Assembly (NCBI GenBank): GCA_016165875.1
Contig: JABBOT010000003.1
Coordinates: 29,865,663-29,929,662 of the forward strand
Origin: Acanthopleura granulata
Lineage: Eukaryota; Mollusca; Polyplacophora; Chitonida; Chitonidae
DNA length: 64,000 nucleotides
Direction of reading: 5' to 3'
The notes under the pieces were generated by a model. It was not told the origin of the DNA, did no database searches, and saw only the letters and a list, made by a program, of their open reading frames with translations. Made by a program: the position numbers and the translations under genes. Below, one piece after another: positions 13,686 through 26,918 of the stretch; the first letter of the stretch is position 1; each line of letters begins with the position of its first letter.

Positions 13686-15067
13686 ATCACTGAAATAATT
13701 ACTGAGTGCTGTATATCGATCCCGAGTGGGTGGTGTTAAAAAGCCTTAGTGTTGCCTAGATCGCTTGTTGGTTTTGTTAAAGAGCTCGCATGTAGTTTTT
13801 GTCATCCTAGACACCTTTCACAAAGACGGACTTACGGGTAGGTCTGTGCCATTAAGCAGACAACAGCGGTAGATACCGTTAAAGGTACACAATTCTGATT
13901 GTAAATTCCGCACTATGCAGTACACCTGTGTAAGCTTTGTGGTTAGCTTTCAGGTACAGGTGCGTTTTCTGGCTATTGGAAACAGAATATAACAAGCTAG
14001 AGCGGAAACAGAGAAGTCCGAATGCCGCAGTGGCAGCCAGCACTCACGTACAACAAAAATAACACTCCGGGAGCACGAAAGGGAACAAACCAAGACAGAG
14101 AAGGTAAAAAAAGGCATGATGGTATGTGGAATAAAGAAAGAAAACATTTCAAAAGTACCGTCCCTAATGAAGCGTTGCTTCTCACTGGCCACCTGCGTTG
14201 ATACTCGATGTTTGATTATTTAACTAGAGGCTTGGAAACAAAACATACCTGTTTGCTCAGTCGACTGGGTAAACCATAACTGTTTTTTCTACCTGTGGCA
14301 GATCGCCGTTGTATACTGCAGGTTACTGGGCCTACACTAAGTGTTAGACTCGCTGACATTTATTGCTTTTTTTTGGCAATTGTTCACCCACGTATTTCAA
14401 GTAACTCTCGCCTTTACACCCAGCGTTATTTATGAGTGCAGTAATTGTTTAAACATAATCAAAGAAACTTATGACAAAGTATTCATGCTACACACTGTTT
14501 TCGGTCAATAAGTCGGTGATAGCAGGACTTGCCTGACCAAAATTAAGACCGGAACAGCGTCCCACGCGCCAACTGAGACGTAGATACTTGACTGTGATAT
14601 TGTTTAGATTTGATGTTTTATATAGTGTATGAGGGGGCATGTGTATGTTGATTAAATTTTAGCATGGTAATTATAATAAAAAGCTAGTTTAATTTTAGAA
14701 AAATTACTATTTGTGCCTTGCTGAGATCGAATGTCAAACATTATCAAAGCAATTGTTAGTGGCCAATGGGGTGGCCTGCTCAAATTGGGATACCAAAGGC
14801 TCCCTTGCGGAATGACATTAGCGTGATTGTCGGTAACGTGGTTAGATGCATTGGCTCAGTTTCATCGGTATATATCCAATTACCTAATACCCCGACCGCC
14901 ATCGCTAACCATTGTTAATGGTAATAAACTTGAAAATAATTCAAAGCGAACTTTGACTTCTTATATAGTATATAATGCAGATAAGTAGAATACCGTCAAT
15001 GTTTGCAAACGCCTTACCCAAGGGCTAAGATCGGAAAACACATAGTTTAGAATGTCATAACTGCACT
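13686..15067. other. Gene-free spacer
   Basis: No gene recognised. The minus-strand frames around 13.95-14.19 kb (about 60-80 codons, two overlapping frames) show no domain and no supporting splice context. Confidence 0.4.
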
Positions 15068-15333
15068 TATCTATTTATTTATTTATTTGGTGTTATACGC
15101 CGTACTCAAGGATATTTCACTTATACCACAGCGGCCAGCATATTGGTGGGAGGAAACCGGGCAGAGCCCGGGGGAAACCCATGACCACCCGCAGGTTGCT
15201 GGCAGACCTTCCCACGTACGGCCGGAGAAGAAGCCAGTATGAACTGGACTTGAACTCACAGTGACCGCATTAGTGAGAGGCTCCTGGGTCATTACGCTGC
15301 GCTAGTGCGCTAATCAACTCAGCCACGGAGCCC
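15068..15333 (-). repeat. Full-length tRNA-derived SINE
   Basis: Read on the minus strand, this starts with a tRNA-like head. An A-box-like 'tggctgagttgattagc' lies near 15310-15326 and a B-box-like 'gagttcaagtcc' near 15248-15259. The head is followed by the conserved core ('ccggccgtacgtgggaagg', 'ggtttcctcccaccaat', 'ggtataagtgaaatat'), 'gagtacggcgtataacacca' and an (AAAT)n tail. It is one of two near-complete copies in the window and serves as reference for the truncated ones. It is non-coding and presumably moved by a LINE encoded elsewhere. I do not assign a family name. Confidence 0.88.
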
Positions 15334-15853
15334 GTAACCATAATTAAAGCTTTTGTAAGGACCGTTGAACTGACACCGTCACCATAATCCTCTTTATATG
15401 CCACCTGGATAGGACAAGGGACAGATTCCATAAAGCAATTTTGGGCATAAGACAAAATCTTTAAACCCAATTCCACAGTTCTATTTGATACTCACCGATT
15501 CTGAAATTTGTGTCACCTGTGCTTCGACGTGATATACATACACTATCCATGACTTTAATTTAAAATTCAAGAATGTTTAATTTTACTTACCGTAAGTTTT
15601 CAAAGCTTTATTGATGTATATGTTTGCTTTGTGCAGTCTGCCCCCTTTACTCACTTACCGAAGACCTAACCAAGATCTCGTGCCTTTCTTACAAATGACG
15701 GCTATAAAGTTTATTATAAAACGAACTGATTTGGCCAGCTTGATGTAAAATGTGTTATTTTAATGAACCGGATTCTGCAGTGTGAAAACTTAACTATTAT
15801 TATGGATAGACCAGTATGGATTAATTTATCTTGTTGGCATCACATATGTATTC

Positions 15854-15935
15854 CCGTACGTGGGAAGGTCTGCCGTCGTTTAAGTGAAATATTCTTGAGT
15901 AGGGCGTAAAATACAAATCAATTAAATAAATGAAT
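15854..15935 (+). repeat. SINE fragment with internal deletion
   Basis: 'cccgtacgtgggaaggtctg' is joined directly to 'taagtgaaatattcttgagt' and 'agggcgtaaaatac' plus an AAAT-like tail. About 80 bp of the SINE core between those blocks is missing. Confidence 0.75.
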
Positions 15936-16084
15936 ATATCTACATTTCTATCTGCATTTCCCCATGCTATGTACCGACACTGACTGATAAGCGAACGAAG
16001 CATGGGCAATATACGACGTGCAGATGAGGAGGTGTAACTGAACAGAGAGGAAATGAAGATGATGTAAGGCATTTGCCACAGTTA

Positions 16085-16990
16085 TTGTTACATAATTTAT
16101 AAATATGTAACGACTAGAGCATAGAAAGTTAAACCAGAGCAGCGACGACGGCATGAGAGTTGGCAAAAGATGAAAATTAACCTGTGAAAACCGCCTTCTA
16201 GTCAAGTTTAATCTAACTATCCCCTTTCACCATGGCTTAGATAGAGCCCGGTATAAAAAAGTGCATTAATGTTAATTGTTAATTGTTAAACGTCACTGGC
16301 CCAGAATTGCACAAAATCCTGTACTGTCGTCACATTTAATAAACAATGATATGAAAACAATACGAAGGGACCAGGTGCCGATTCAACAAAGCAATTCCGT
16401 ACTTAAGTAGAACTTTTGAAAGTTAACTAAAATTAAACATTTTGAAAGTTTTAAAATATAGGAATGGATAATGTTTACATATTACGTACAAGCACAATTG
16501 AAACAAATATCATAATCAGTAAGTTTCAATTAAGCTGTAAAATTGCGTTAAAAGGTTTTGACTTAAGACAAAAAATGGCTTTGTGGAGTCGGCCCCTGGT
16601 CTCGGGGATGCTAAGTACAACAGCAGAATCCAGGTTTATGCAGGAATGCAATATAAAAGACTACAGCATATAATGGCAGTAAAACCAGAGCAGCCAAGAC
16701 AATGTGAGACGGCATGTGGCAACACGTAACCGGTATACATCCAATATATACTGGCTTCTTGGCTTCTTGGGAATTTACCTCAGTTACGGTTTTATTCTAA
16801 CTGTTAATGTAAATGTTTAAAAGGTAGCACTTTACACGTCCCGTGGCACCATGGATTAATGAGATTTGGATGGAAAAAGGTGTATCGATGTGAATTCGTT
16901 CCATTAGATGTCACTAGCCTAGAATTATTCAACCTGTCATCAACACGTGATAAATAATTACATGAAAAGGCCGATAAAAAATCGAGAGAT
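16085..16990 (+). repeat. Unclassified ~340-bp repeat, interrupted copies
   Basis: This is the same family as 2296-2700. One unit runs from about 16085 to 16368 (landmarks 'aaaccagagcagc', 'cgtcactggcccagaatt', 'atgaaaacaa'). It is interrupted by a 233-bp MITE and resumes at about 16602 ('gatgctaagtac', 'ggtttatgcaggaat', 'atataaaaga'). A second unit continues to about 16990 ('cctagaattattcaa', 'catgaaaagg'). Confidence 0.7.
16369..16601. mobile_element. Palindromic MITE nested in the unclassified repeat
   Basis: Terminal inverted repeats are visible: the left end 'gaccaggtgccgattcaaca' matches the complement of the right end, which closes with 'gtggagtcggcccctggtc'. The element has no coding potential. 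It splits the surrounding repeat between two blocks that are nearly contiguous in the copy at 2588-2617, which defines the insertion site. A target duplication is not clear. Confidence 0.75.
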
Positions 16991-18169
16991 TTTGGTAATC
17001 TGATATCATTAATGGCTTTGCAAACATAATATCACGGAAGAGAGATAAATCTCGAAGAAGCCAACGCCGTTGGCTGTTATGAGTTACGAGCTCTTGGGTT
17101 AACTGAAGGCATAGTTTATTGGTAATAAAAAAGAAAATGTGGACATAATATATACATCTTCTGAACTTTTGTTTCCGAAGGTGTGTATCTTTAGAATCTA
17201 TTTGAGGTGATTTACAAATTTGAGGCTGGCTTATTAACGTTCATGTACATTTCTTTTTCTTTTCTGCAGAATGGAGGGAAGGGAAGTAGCTCTTCTTCAT
17301 TACCGCTGTGGTAATTTCACGCCCATTCAGTACTAAGACTTAAGGACACACGGGCTAAGTGAATAAGAGGTTTTCCGAATTCTTGGGCGAGATGAACGAG
17401 AATGGCTGGCCAGGTAAGTTAAGGTCATGGCTGAGCCGTTCACACACCTGTGTCGCTTGACACATGCGAAGTCACGACTGTGTACAAAGTTTTACCTATC
17501 TCCAATTGACAGCCGTTTGTCAGGGGTCGGTTCAACGCGTGCGCCTGTTTAATCATACTTACCTCATCTTATGGTGAAATACATAACAGTTTGTATCCCT
17601 GTCCTCAGCACCTAGCCACCCCCTCAAAGAAACAGCTGTGTTTACCGCCGCCAATGGTACATGATTGCACCAAAATGTTAGCGATACCCGTGTCAATGCC
17701 CAGGGCTAATTGTTCGCTGTGTCCGACTAATCCCCGATTCACCCAGACACAAACTCAGGTGTTACTTTACTTCTGAGCCCCTTTAACGAAGACGAAAGAC
17801 GAAATCGAATGGAGAGGAAGAAATTGGAGAAATCTTTGATCTTCCAGATTGTCCATTAAAAGTGTATAATCTTGAGATTTGTCTTCAATAGAGTTTGTAC
17901 TGCCATTGCGTCATCTATACATTTTTTGAACCTCAGAAAGGAAAAAGACTTTCCATCTATAGGCCTATATACGTCAATATATGCATTCGTTATACCTTCT
18001 TACCAACAACTTTGACTTACTGAGGCTCATGTTTCCCAAATAACAATTTACCTTACGTGAATGAGAAAATCTTGAGCTAATCAAGAAATTGACGAGTCGT
18101 AATGGTGGGAAGTGTTCAACCTCTAGATGTCGATTCGACTGCTGTGAAAAGTTTTAAGGTAAAAAACGG
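16991..18169. other. Gene-free spacer
   Basis: No gene recognised. A 61-codon frame at 17.59-17.78 kb has no domain and no splice support. Confidence 0.4.
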
Positions 18170-18465
18170 GGCGTAGTTGTGTCGGTGCAGAAGCTTGTCC
18201 TTCAGTCGTTAGGACACAACAGGTGTGAGTTCAATCCCACCCTTGCAATTTGAGGATTCCCCCACTCCATGGACGTTGGTGACCATTAGTGATCGACGAT
18301 GCTGGTGCGGACATTTGTGCTGTATATTTAAAATTCGTTGAAATCTTGTTTGTCGCAAACGTGATGTGCTTATCTGTATGTCGTATATGGGAAGGTTGGC
18401 TAGTAACTTTCCAAAAGTCGATGGTTTACCCTAAAGGCGCTCTAAGACAATAAAATGAGTATGAT
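18170..18465 (+). repeat. Degraded tRNA-derived SINE-like element
   Basis: A B-box/T-arm-like block 'gtgtgagttcaatcccaccc' at about 18222-18242 sits downstream of a tRNA-head-like stretch. It is followed by a block reading 'atgggaaggttggctagtaa' and 'tcgatggtttaccct', and ends in 'caataaaatgagtatgatg'. The plan is that of a second, older SINE type. Identification rests on layout and these motifs only. Confidence 0.45.
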
Positions 18466-18566
18466 GTGTTCAGTGGGTGACCTGTTGAGAAGAGTACCCA
18501 TAATTCCACGACACCAACCAGCTAGTCTTGTGCAAATCGCAGCACCTGCCATGGCAAACCTCTTGG

Positions 18567-18787
18567 GGCCCGTCTTACAAAGCTGGAGTAGTTTACGACG
18601 GACGTAGACGTCAGCCCCTAGTAGCGTCTTACTAAAGTTGTCTCAATGCTTAAAGTGAGTCTACGAAACACCACAAGCGCCGCCATATTTAGTACACTTA
18701 CGGAATTTACGTCTGCCCAGGGGTAGGTGTAAATTTGCACCAAACTTTACCTCAAGTCGCCGCTACTCTACCTTTGTAAGACGGTCA
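18567..18787. mobile_element. Palindromic MITE, TIR GGGCCCGTCTTACAAAG-like
   Basis: The left end 'gcccgtcttacaaagctgga' is mirrored by the right end, whose complement reads 'gaccgtcttacaaaggtaga'. Internal blocks 'gacgtagacgtcagccccta' and 'tacgtctgcccaggggta' also pair. About 220 bp, non-coding. Confidence 0.75.
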
Positions 18788-20394
18788 GTCTTTCCCGCGG
18801 AACACGTCCGACAGGCTTACACCCAGTCGCAGACTGGAATGAATTGATTGCAGAGTTTGCAGAAACAATGACACAGTTTGTTTCCATACGGAAATGAGGT
18901 CTCTCGCTCACTCAAAAGGAGTTTTTGTGGCAGTCGATTGATGCTGACCATTGAGGCTGCCGAGACCTGCACCTTCTCTACAACACTATAGTTATATATT
19001 TTCATCAAAATTGCCTTCGAGACGTTTCACATGGATGGTGCTGAATTTCAATAAACCATAAACGTTGGGATGGTTTGAGGTTTAATTCCATCACTCAAGT
19101 TCTAAATCTACCTGTAAACCCGACCGCCGTTGTCTACGTCAAAAATTCTTGAGTACGACTAACGGATGAGTCAAATAAATAAATAAATAAATACAGAATT
19201 GTCGAGGTTTTCACAGCTATGGGCGCTGCACGAGTCTCTTCCGGGAATAAAAAAATGGTCGGATGATGTCATTGACTTAACAGTCCAAATGTTGACAAAC
19301 CAAAGGCGATGACTTAGTAATAAAGACATCATATGACGTCACAATGTAGATGAAACTTAAGGGCGGACCGTAGTGGAGTTCACACAACAACAAGAATAGA
19401 AAACAAAATTCCTCGCCTGCTCTAAACCTGTCCATTTGCATGGTTAGAGGCCACCGGGGTGTGTGTTTCGGTGGTGTAGCCTCGGATGGCTGGTATGTGC
19501 GGCTGCAGGCAGTATTATGGGTGATATTTACTCTGTAGCCACTGTGGACACACGTCTTGGGCCTGTCGTGTTAGTTATACTAAAGGTGGGAAAAGCTGAT
19601 TGGGGAACCAGCGTTTGTTAACCTTCTAGTCTGTTTCTACCGGCAAAGGGATAACGTCAGGTCACGGTTTTAAGCCAATATCTAACCTCGACGTGAACAT
19701 GCCGATCCGCTCTAATACCCGGGAAAATTTCTCCTACAGCCTCGTGTTGGTAAAACAAGTTTTCGTGACACCTGTAATTACGCCAGAAAATAAGTAATTA
19801 AATTCTTGCTCAGGTATCTCCGGTATCCATGGCTACTGGTTTCGACCTGAGCTCTGCCCGTTTCTCTCGCCCAGGTATGCCTTCTTACCTCAAAATAACG
19901 TTCTGGCGACTCCTTGGTAACCGTGCTGTTATTTCCTCTATGTCTAACATCTGATGAGCTGTTGTCCCTCATTGCGATTAGAGTGTTAGTTTTTTCACAG
20001 CGTCGTCTTGTCAACAGGGTTCTTACGGCGTTTAGCCGTACATCTCTGACATAACTTACATTTCAACATCCTGACAAAGATTAGCAACACCAACCGAAAA
20101 GAGCAACCGAAGACTTAACTTAACGACTTCTACCGAATAGCGCACGACTTGAATTGCGCTCACACTCAGTTTTCGTGTCGTATATATACTCATTTCAGGC
20201 GAATAAAAAAACCAAAACATTTCGCGCTTCGAAACCTGATCTTCTATTTGGTCGCGAAACTGCATAAAATGTCAAAAATGATACTAGGCTTAGTTACTTG
20301 CTCTGTGACACCGCCCCATCTAAGGTCTAGGTGTTTCACAAAGGGGAGAAGCTTTCCATAGTCTGGAAATAAATAAATAAATCAACGCTTCCGA
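18788..20394. other. Gene-free spacer with a SINE tail fragment
   Basis: No gene recognised. A short SINE 3' remnant lies at about 19117-19192 on + ('gaccgccgttgtc', 'ttcttgagtacga', AAATAAAT tail). The rest is unique sequence. Confidence 0.45.
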
Positions 20395-20620
20395 CATTAA
20401 TTCGTACATCTCTTGTAAGCCATGAAACGGCATTCCAGTATAAAAGACTGCTAACAGCAGCTTGAGTGAAACCTGAGCAACGACAGCGATATTGTGATAG
20501 GCAAATAATCACACGTAACCGGAGAACATTCAGCCTCTTGTTAATAAGAAATCTAATAAACCACGTAAAAAGCACTAGTTCCCAGAGGAATCTGTAAGAC
20601 ATTATAGGCTGGTAGAGATA
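20395..20620 (+). repeat. Unclassified ~340-bp repeat, partial copy
   Basis: Shares 'cattccagtataaaagact', a GAGCA-rich block and 'acacgtaaccgg' with the copies at 2.3 kb and 16.1-17.0 kb. The similarity fades after about 20530. Confidence 0.5.
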
Positions 20621-20717
20621 GTAAATAAAGTTCGTAACGCGAAAGCTCTCGCCAGTTTTCAATGATGCAGGAAAGATAGTCAATATTGTAGTCGCGATAT
20701 CGAGTTTAAATTTCAAC

Positions 20718-20904
20718 CTTTCCTCTCCGGCCGTACGTGGGGAGGTTTGCCCGCAACCTCCGGATGGTCCTGGGTTTCCCCCGGGGTCTGAACGGTTTCC
20801 TCCCACCGTAACGCTGGCCGTGGTGGTATAAGTGAAATATTCTGGAATGCGGCGGATAACAAAAATGAAATAAGTAAGTAAACGAATAAATAAATAAATA
20901 AATC
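20718..20904 (+). repeat. tRNA-derived SINE, head-less copy
   Basis: It contains 'ctctccggccgtacgtgg', 'gggtttcccccgggg', 'ggtttcctcccaccgtaacg' and 'ggtataagtgaaatattct', and ends in an AAATAAAT run. The tRNA-like head is missing. Apparent open frames across it are SINE sequence, not genes. Confidence 0.82.
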
Positions 20905-23114
20905 AAATTTCAACGTGAAATTTCAAATTTAAAACCGTGAATAATCTTCAGGTTAAATACAAATATAGGTAACTCAGTCGTGCTTGCATGAGTACAGCTG
21001 TTCATAGAAACATCATGTTGATGGAATAAACCTGCAGAAATGCTCATACAACTCCAGCCCCAGGTTAAGCAGATACAACTTTGAAACAGACTGACAGAAG
21101 CACTGAACTCTCTGTTCACATTTGCTAAGAGTGTCATACTCACTGTGGAATTTAAGAATAAAATCGTTCGATAAAGTATCTTGAAATCAATAACTTGATG
21201 TAGATTGAAATCGTCAGATGTCACGCAGGATCCAGTAGAGTTGTGGTACATGGATCAGTATGACGGGACTCTGTAGGTGTATGTCTCTCCTTCAGAAAGA
21301 CTGTTTTTGCGTTTGTTTAATACTTCCTCTAGAGCATGTGATGTAGTAGATTACCCCTTTACAGGAATTTGATAGAAATAATTCTGGCAAATAAATATTA
21401 CATTATTAGAAGTTATGACGGCTGGAACAATGACAAATTTGCTCTGAAGGTAAAAAATGATTCTAGTTTCTGGCTATAGGCACAGCATTTACGTCTCCTG
21501 GTGGGTTGCCAGAAACTGACATTCGAATATCAACTGTCAACCAAAACGAGCGTTATGGGTCAATAATCGCAAGACCAGCTTCCAAGAACAACAAATAACA
21601 GAAATCACCAAAGAACTAAGAAAAAAAATATAAAGTATAACAAAAATTAGGACGGATTCATCCAAAGAGAAGCAGTCACCAATTTTCAGTGATGACGAAA
21701 AGACGCTTTGAATGTTCACAGACCATTTATGGTACCATTTCAGCATATATAGCGTCTTTAATGAAATATGTATCTCAGTTACGCTTTGATTGCAACTGTT
21801 CATATATCCACAGCGGCGACCATACTCAACAGGATGAACAGACTCGGATTTAGTGGAATTAAGTATTCAGTCCCAGGGATCGTGGACACTCCACCCGTAT
21901 TTACTAAAAAGAGAGATGTAACGCGTTGTGAAATTAAAAAGTTCTTTTTGACAGATTGAACCAGCCGTTCAGCACTGAAGGATCTATATTTTCTCTTGTT
22001 TTGACCTCCCTGTAAGAAAAGTCTCGAAAGGACAATTTCTTTGTTTTATTTTATATTCGCATTTCTTCGCATTTCTATTCTTAGAACCCCTAACAAAGAG
22101 ATTCTTTAGGCCGTGATGCTTAATAACATTAAATTCACCTGTCAGGACATGTTTACGTTTGCCATAATTATAAACAGATGGACCTTAATCACTGCTGCAA
22201 GTAGTTACCGGAAGCTTAAGCCAGCCAATCATTTTTCTTGAAACCTGGTGGCAAGGTTTTATACTCTTTCCGCATTGATTTATAAATTTTTCTATGTGTG
22301 TACCCAAAGCAGAAGTTTCCTAGGATCTAACCTTCGTGAAGTGAGGAGAAAGCAGGCAGCATTATCTGATGTCTTGGTTTTATCGAAGTTTTGTTGAAAT
22401 TGTGCATGACTTGTGCAAATCATCTTAGAACAAATGTCAGAACAAATGAAAAGATGGAATCAGATCCAAATACTGTTCACGAAGACAACCCCAATTACAA
22501 TGAACACTCCGTTTCAATCGCCGCGCAAAATAAATGAAAACATGAATTATTAATAAAAAAATAACTAGTACGGATTGTTGATACTTAATTATATTTGCAG
22601 AGATCAAAAACAGAAATTGAGACAAATGTTTTGGGGATAGAAGCTATGAAATAATATAAATCATTATACATGTATAAGGAAACAAAAATAAAAGTCATTG
22701 AGTCGGACTTAAAGGAAAGTGTTTCAAACTGTGGACACACAATTAACTTGTCACATTTATCAAGGATAATTCATTAATTTGTCTAATCAAAATATCTTAC
22801 ATTTCATAAGTTTCTCACACGTAACTCCTATGGTCGTCTATTTACGATATTTGCTTGGCGGTTGAGTTACTTACAATTAGGCCAGCCGTGGTTGCATGCA
22901 ATTGTTTTTGAACAAATATAATGCCATGACTTATAAATCTATTTGATTGGGTTGCAAATGATCTCAAAGGAACTGTCATCTTCAGTCAACCAAGTTCGCG
23001 ATGTCATCACCAGATTACGAAGCCATAGCAGAGGATAAACCTTTCTGGCAACAGGATGACATTCTGAATGCTCTACCAAGCGGTCATACGAACGCAGTTA
23101 TGCCTAACATCAAG
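20905..23114. other. Gene-free spacer
   Basis: No gene recognised. There is AT-rich unique sequence with minus-strand frames of 60-113 codons that show no domain and are not flanked by coherent splice sites. Confidence 0.4.
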
Positions 23115-23252
23115 AACTAGTAAATCCACTGAGGCTCAGAGAACACTCAAAGCGGGGAAATCTTCAGGGATTCCCTGTCAGAGGTGAGCATTGAACCAGT
23201 ACTTGGGGGTAAGAGACGGCATATTAACCACTGTGCCACGTCTGAGCCCTAA
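23115..23252 (-). repeat. Possible tRNA-derived SINE head
   Basis: The complement carries an A-box-like 'tggcacagtggttaa' and, about 40 nt later, a B-box-like 'ggttcaatgctcacc'. This is the spacing of a tRNA-derived Pol III promoter. No cloverleaf can be folded with confidence, so a decayed SINE is more likely than a tRNA gene. Confidence 0.4.
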
Positions 23253-25619
23253 TGACCTGGAAAGAAAACTATCTACACTGGTACGGATGATTGGCCTAGA
23301 TCACGACCTTCGTCACGTTTTATAACAGTGCGTTTTATATAATATGTTACTTTGTTTTAATTGCATTAATCTGGGGTCACCACGATATGGCTGAAATAAC
23401 ACGCAGTGTTCATTCATTTGTTTATTTTTGAAAAGTGGACGAAAGTGCTGAAAATTATCTTACGCCAATTAGAAAGAGTTTGCTTCAGTAAAATGGGTAT
23501 ATTTAAAGCAGAATGTCACTCACGAATTTTTCATTAAGTTCTCTGTATCAAAAATTAAAAGTTTCAAGAGACATTTCGGTATAAGCTCTGACACACACGC
23601 AGTTCCTTTTGTTGTATGGCAAAAAATAGCAATGGCAGCAGTATTAACTTTTTGTGACCGTTAAGACAACTTTGTATTAGACGAATGGTTTTGGCAACTG
23701 AATTAGACCACCCATGACGTGACGTCAGTGCTCTGCAAAATCGAACAGTGTCATAGGCTTGAGTTTGCTATTACGATCTCGTCTATAGACCTTTCCGGAC
23801 TGTCAATCAAGAAAATGCATTTGACCAATCATAATCAATAACGTTGCAAGTAGGTCAACCGGATGTCCCACAGAATGGCTGCTTCTACTGAAAGAAGATT
23901 TGTAAAATGAAAGCCTTCGAAACTTGCAAAGGAATATCTTCCGTTGTATACGTTTTTTTTCTTTTTGTTTCATTTCACTCGTGCTGTATAGGCGTATATA
24001 TAGGCTTGTAATGATTTCTCGTGAAGCACATGGAAAACAAGAATATGTCATAAGCAGCATGGATCCAGTTAATGGTTTCATACTGGTATCTCGTTCTATT
24101 TGTTTTGCCAGTGATGCCAGTATTTATGTAACTGAGATTTTCACAGGCTCAACCAGTTACAATTATTCAATGGGATGGCTAATTTTCAACTCGTACTCTA
24201 TATGTTTGAAGTAATGGAATCACATACACTCCATATTGTCCGTCAGTTCGTACGTCCGTCCGGTCGTCCGGTCGAGCAATGTTATATTAACATCATGGTT
24301 CATGACAGAAATTTCACACTTGATTGGGTAATGCGTGCTGATGTATATGATGCTTGTTTACATGATTTTCATCATGTCAGATTTTCGTCCGTCTGAAATC
24401 GAAAGTCCCCAAATTATGGTAGTGAGGTAAAGAAGCAAGGCAGAGAAATAAGCCATCTATGTTTGTATTTAAAGGGACAAGATAGACGCGTTGACTCAAC
24501 ATAGGGCCTAACTTCGATAAATTTAATCCTTTGCAAACGTCAAGGATTTTTTTTTTCTGGTCGAAAGTTTGAATGGTATATATTGACAATTTGCATGTGT
24601 TCAGACAGTTGTATGTGTTGTTTTGTCTTTACTTGCCAAGCAATTATGTAATCAATTGGTGGATTTTGCTATGTGGACACCATTAAGCATAATGACATTA
24701 ATGAATATAAACAAACAAACAAACAGCTATCCAATCAAGGATGGGTTTATTGTCACATTTGCATAGATAACAAGATTGCTCCTTAACACCGTTTACTTAT
24801 CACTCTTTCCTCTGAAGGATAAACAATTAAGAAAATAACAAGGCAGAATTTCACAATTTGTTTATATACCCACATTCAAAGGCAAGAGTTAAACGGAACC
24901 ACTGTAAAGTCACACATTAGAAAGTGTTTCTCTCCACGAAGAGGTTTGTTTTCCGACAAACTTCAACACGTGTGCGCATAGTGCCTATTTGTGGAGAATG
25001 ATCTCCGCTGAACGCTTCCCCGGCCACTAGAAGCACGATATAATATTGGAAGAGTTGAACAAACAACTGGATCAACATGATTTGGGGAGGTCTAACTTAA
25101 GCACATACAGCTGCATGTATACGGGGATTTATCTGTTTAAACGAAATCGACAAATGGAATAAAAAACATTGTTCTACAAGCTCTGTCTGTTTCGGGTTTG
25201 AGGGAGCTGTTTTTCTCCACTTCAAGGCACCTTCGTTTTCTGTTGATGTCAGAGCTCCAGTCCTTTTGGTCTGATCGAACGATAAGTGAAATTCTAAACA
25301 AGATCATGTTTCATCAGTAGAGTACATATACTGTGGGAGTTCTGGTTTGTATACTGAAATGATCGGATGATTACCGAACTTGAGGTTCAACTTACATGTT
25401 TTTCATACGGCGATGCCCGCACTGCTTTTTTCCCCGAGTCAGTCATTGGTGCACAACAAAACTGTAACAATGACAGTATTAGTATGACGTAGTACAGTTT
25501 GTGACATTACTGGTATGGGCACCGTCACCCTTAATTGTGACGTTGGGTTCAAAGACGTCATAAACATTGTACCTGGATGCTTACAGGTGTTTTTATTGGT
25601 TCGTTTTCTTCCCTTCTTT
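23253..25619. other. Gene-free spacer
   Basis: No gene recognised. It includes a CAAA microsatellite at about 24710-24724 and a small CGTCCG-rich run near 24250. Short frames around 23.8-24.4 kb exist on both strands without domains. Confidence 0.4.
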
Positions 25620-25797
25620 CTTTCTTTATTTCATGTTTTTTTCGCCGTACTTCACATACACGACAGCGGCCAGCACATTATGGTGGGAGGAAAACGGGCA
25701 GAGATCAGGGACGCCCAAGCCATCCACAGGCTGCTGGCTGGCAATTCCACGTACGACCGGAGAGACAACCAGCATGGGCTGCACTTAAACTTACTGG
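25620..25797 (-). repeat. tRNA-derived SINE copy
   Basis: On the minus strand it shows the SINE core ('ctctccggtcgtacgtgg', 'gttttcctcccaccataa', 'ccgctgtcgtgtatgtgaag'). Overlapping open frames on both strands at this place are explained by the SINE. Confidence 0.8.
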
Positions 25798-26918
25798 TAG
25801 CCTTGTATGCCAAAGTTACATTCACTATCATCAGAACACGAGCTAGCCCCCCCCCCCCGAAGCCCTCCATTACGTTATCTACATGATTATTTTTTTACCT
25901 TCAAAGACAGAAGAGCTACATTGCAAAGCTAAGCCCCATGACGTAAGCAATCTGTTAAAAATGGCGGCCTTAAAAGGCTTCTAACTCTTGGATGTTTAAC
26001 TATTAAATACTCAAATAGCAAGCACTTCGCCAGAAAATTAAGATTTTTTATTTAACCATAAGTAAAGCTCTTTCTTTTAAGGTGTAGATTGTATAAATGT
26101 GTTCTTTAATATTACAGTCTTTAATATTACAGCACAACTGCATTTAAGTGCTCGGGAATGGCGCACGGTTTGTGAATATAAACTAAATAAGGATAGCTTC
26201 TGATATGATGCATCAGTGACTTGTTATAAGACATTATAATGTGATGGAGAAACAGACGCTGATTGCAGTGGGGATTCCGCACATGTGGGGGCCTCTGGTA
26301 CAGAGGATGAAGTGCCCGGATGAACCTCGTCACCACGACTGGATAAGGCTTGTGACCCTGATAGCGAGGCTAGCCCGAAATTCCTGGCCATGGAAAGTTG
26401 ACACAAGGGAACATGACAGGGGTGTTTTCCAGGGGGAATTCGTGTTTGGGCTCGGGCGCCGGAGCGTCTGCTGTTTAGCTCGGAAGTTCAATATTTGCAT
26501 AAAGCCCAGGTTAGATTTCTGTGTGTAACTTTCACACCACATCGCTACGAGGCTAGGTCTCCTATAGAATCTAAACCAGTTCAAACCCATGAGTCGCCCA
26601 GTGCTTTCGCGAGAATTTATCTCTAACAGAAAAAAGTTTTAGGTTGTAATAAATGTGATACATATAACCTGCATATATTTTAATATTTTGCTCTATGGTA
26701 TCAAGTGTATTCACGGTATAATTTTCGTTCACTAATTATTATCTTTTCTTACCTTCATTAGCTTACTGTGAGCTACGGCGTAACGGGCTCTTATCTTTAA
26801 TTGATTATCAAAAAGATTGCTTTATTTTTTTTTTAAATTTTTAACATTATTACATCGTGAAATTAAGCGAATACTTGTTTTCGCGGATTTATTATCTAGA
26901 TCAAGTTATTGTCATTTC
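25798..26918. other. Spacer with a GC-richer 300-bp island
   Basis: A C9-10 run lies near 25850. The stretch 26230-26560 is GC-richer and has open frames of 60-95 codons on both strands. None has a domain I recognise and none has paired splice sites. It could be a lost exon or an old element. I do not call a gene. Confidence 0.35.

Noticed and set aside
23115..23252. A functional tRNA gene on the minus strand
   Set aside because: A- and B-box-like motifs exist but I could not form acceptor, D and anticodon stems, so it is listed only as a possible SINE head.
25515..25886. 123-codon + frame and overlapping frames in three phases
   Set aside because: The stretch is a SINE copy on the minus strand, and open frames in several phases across it are incidental.
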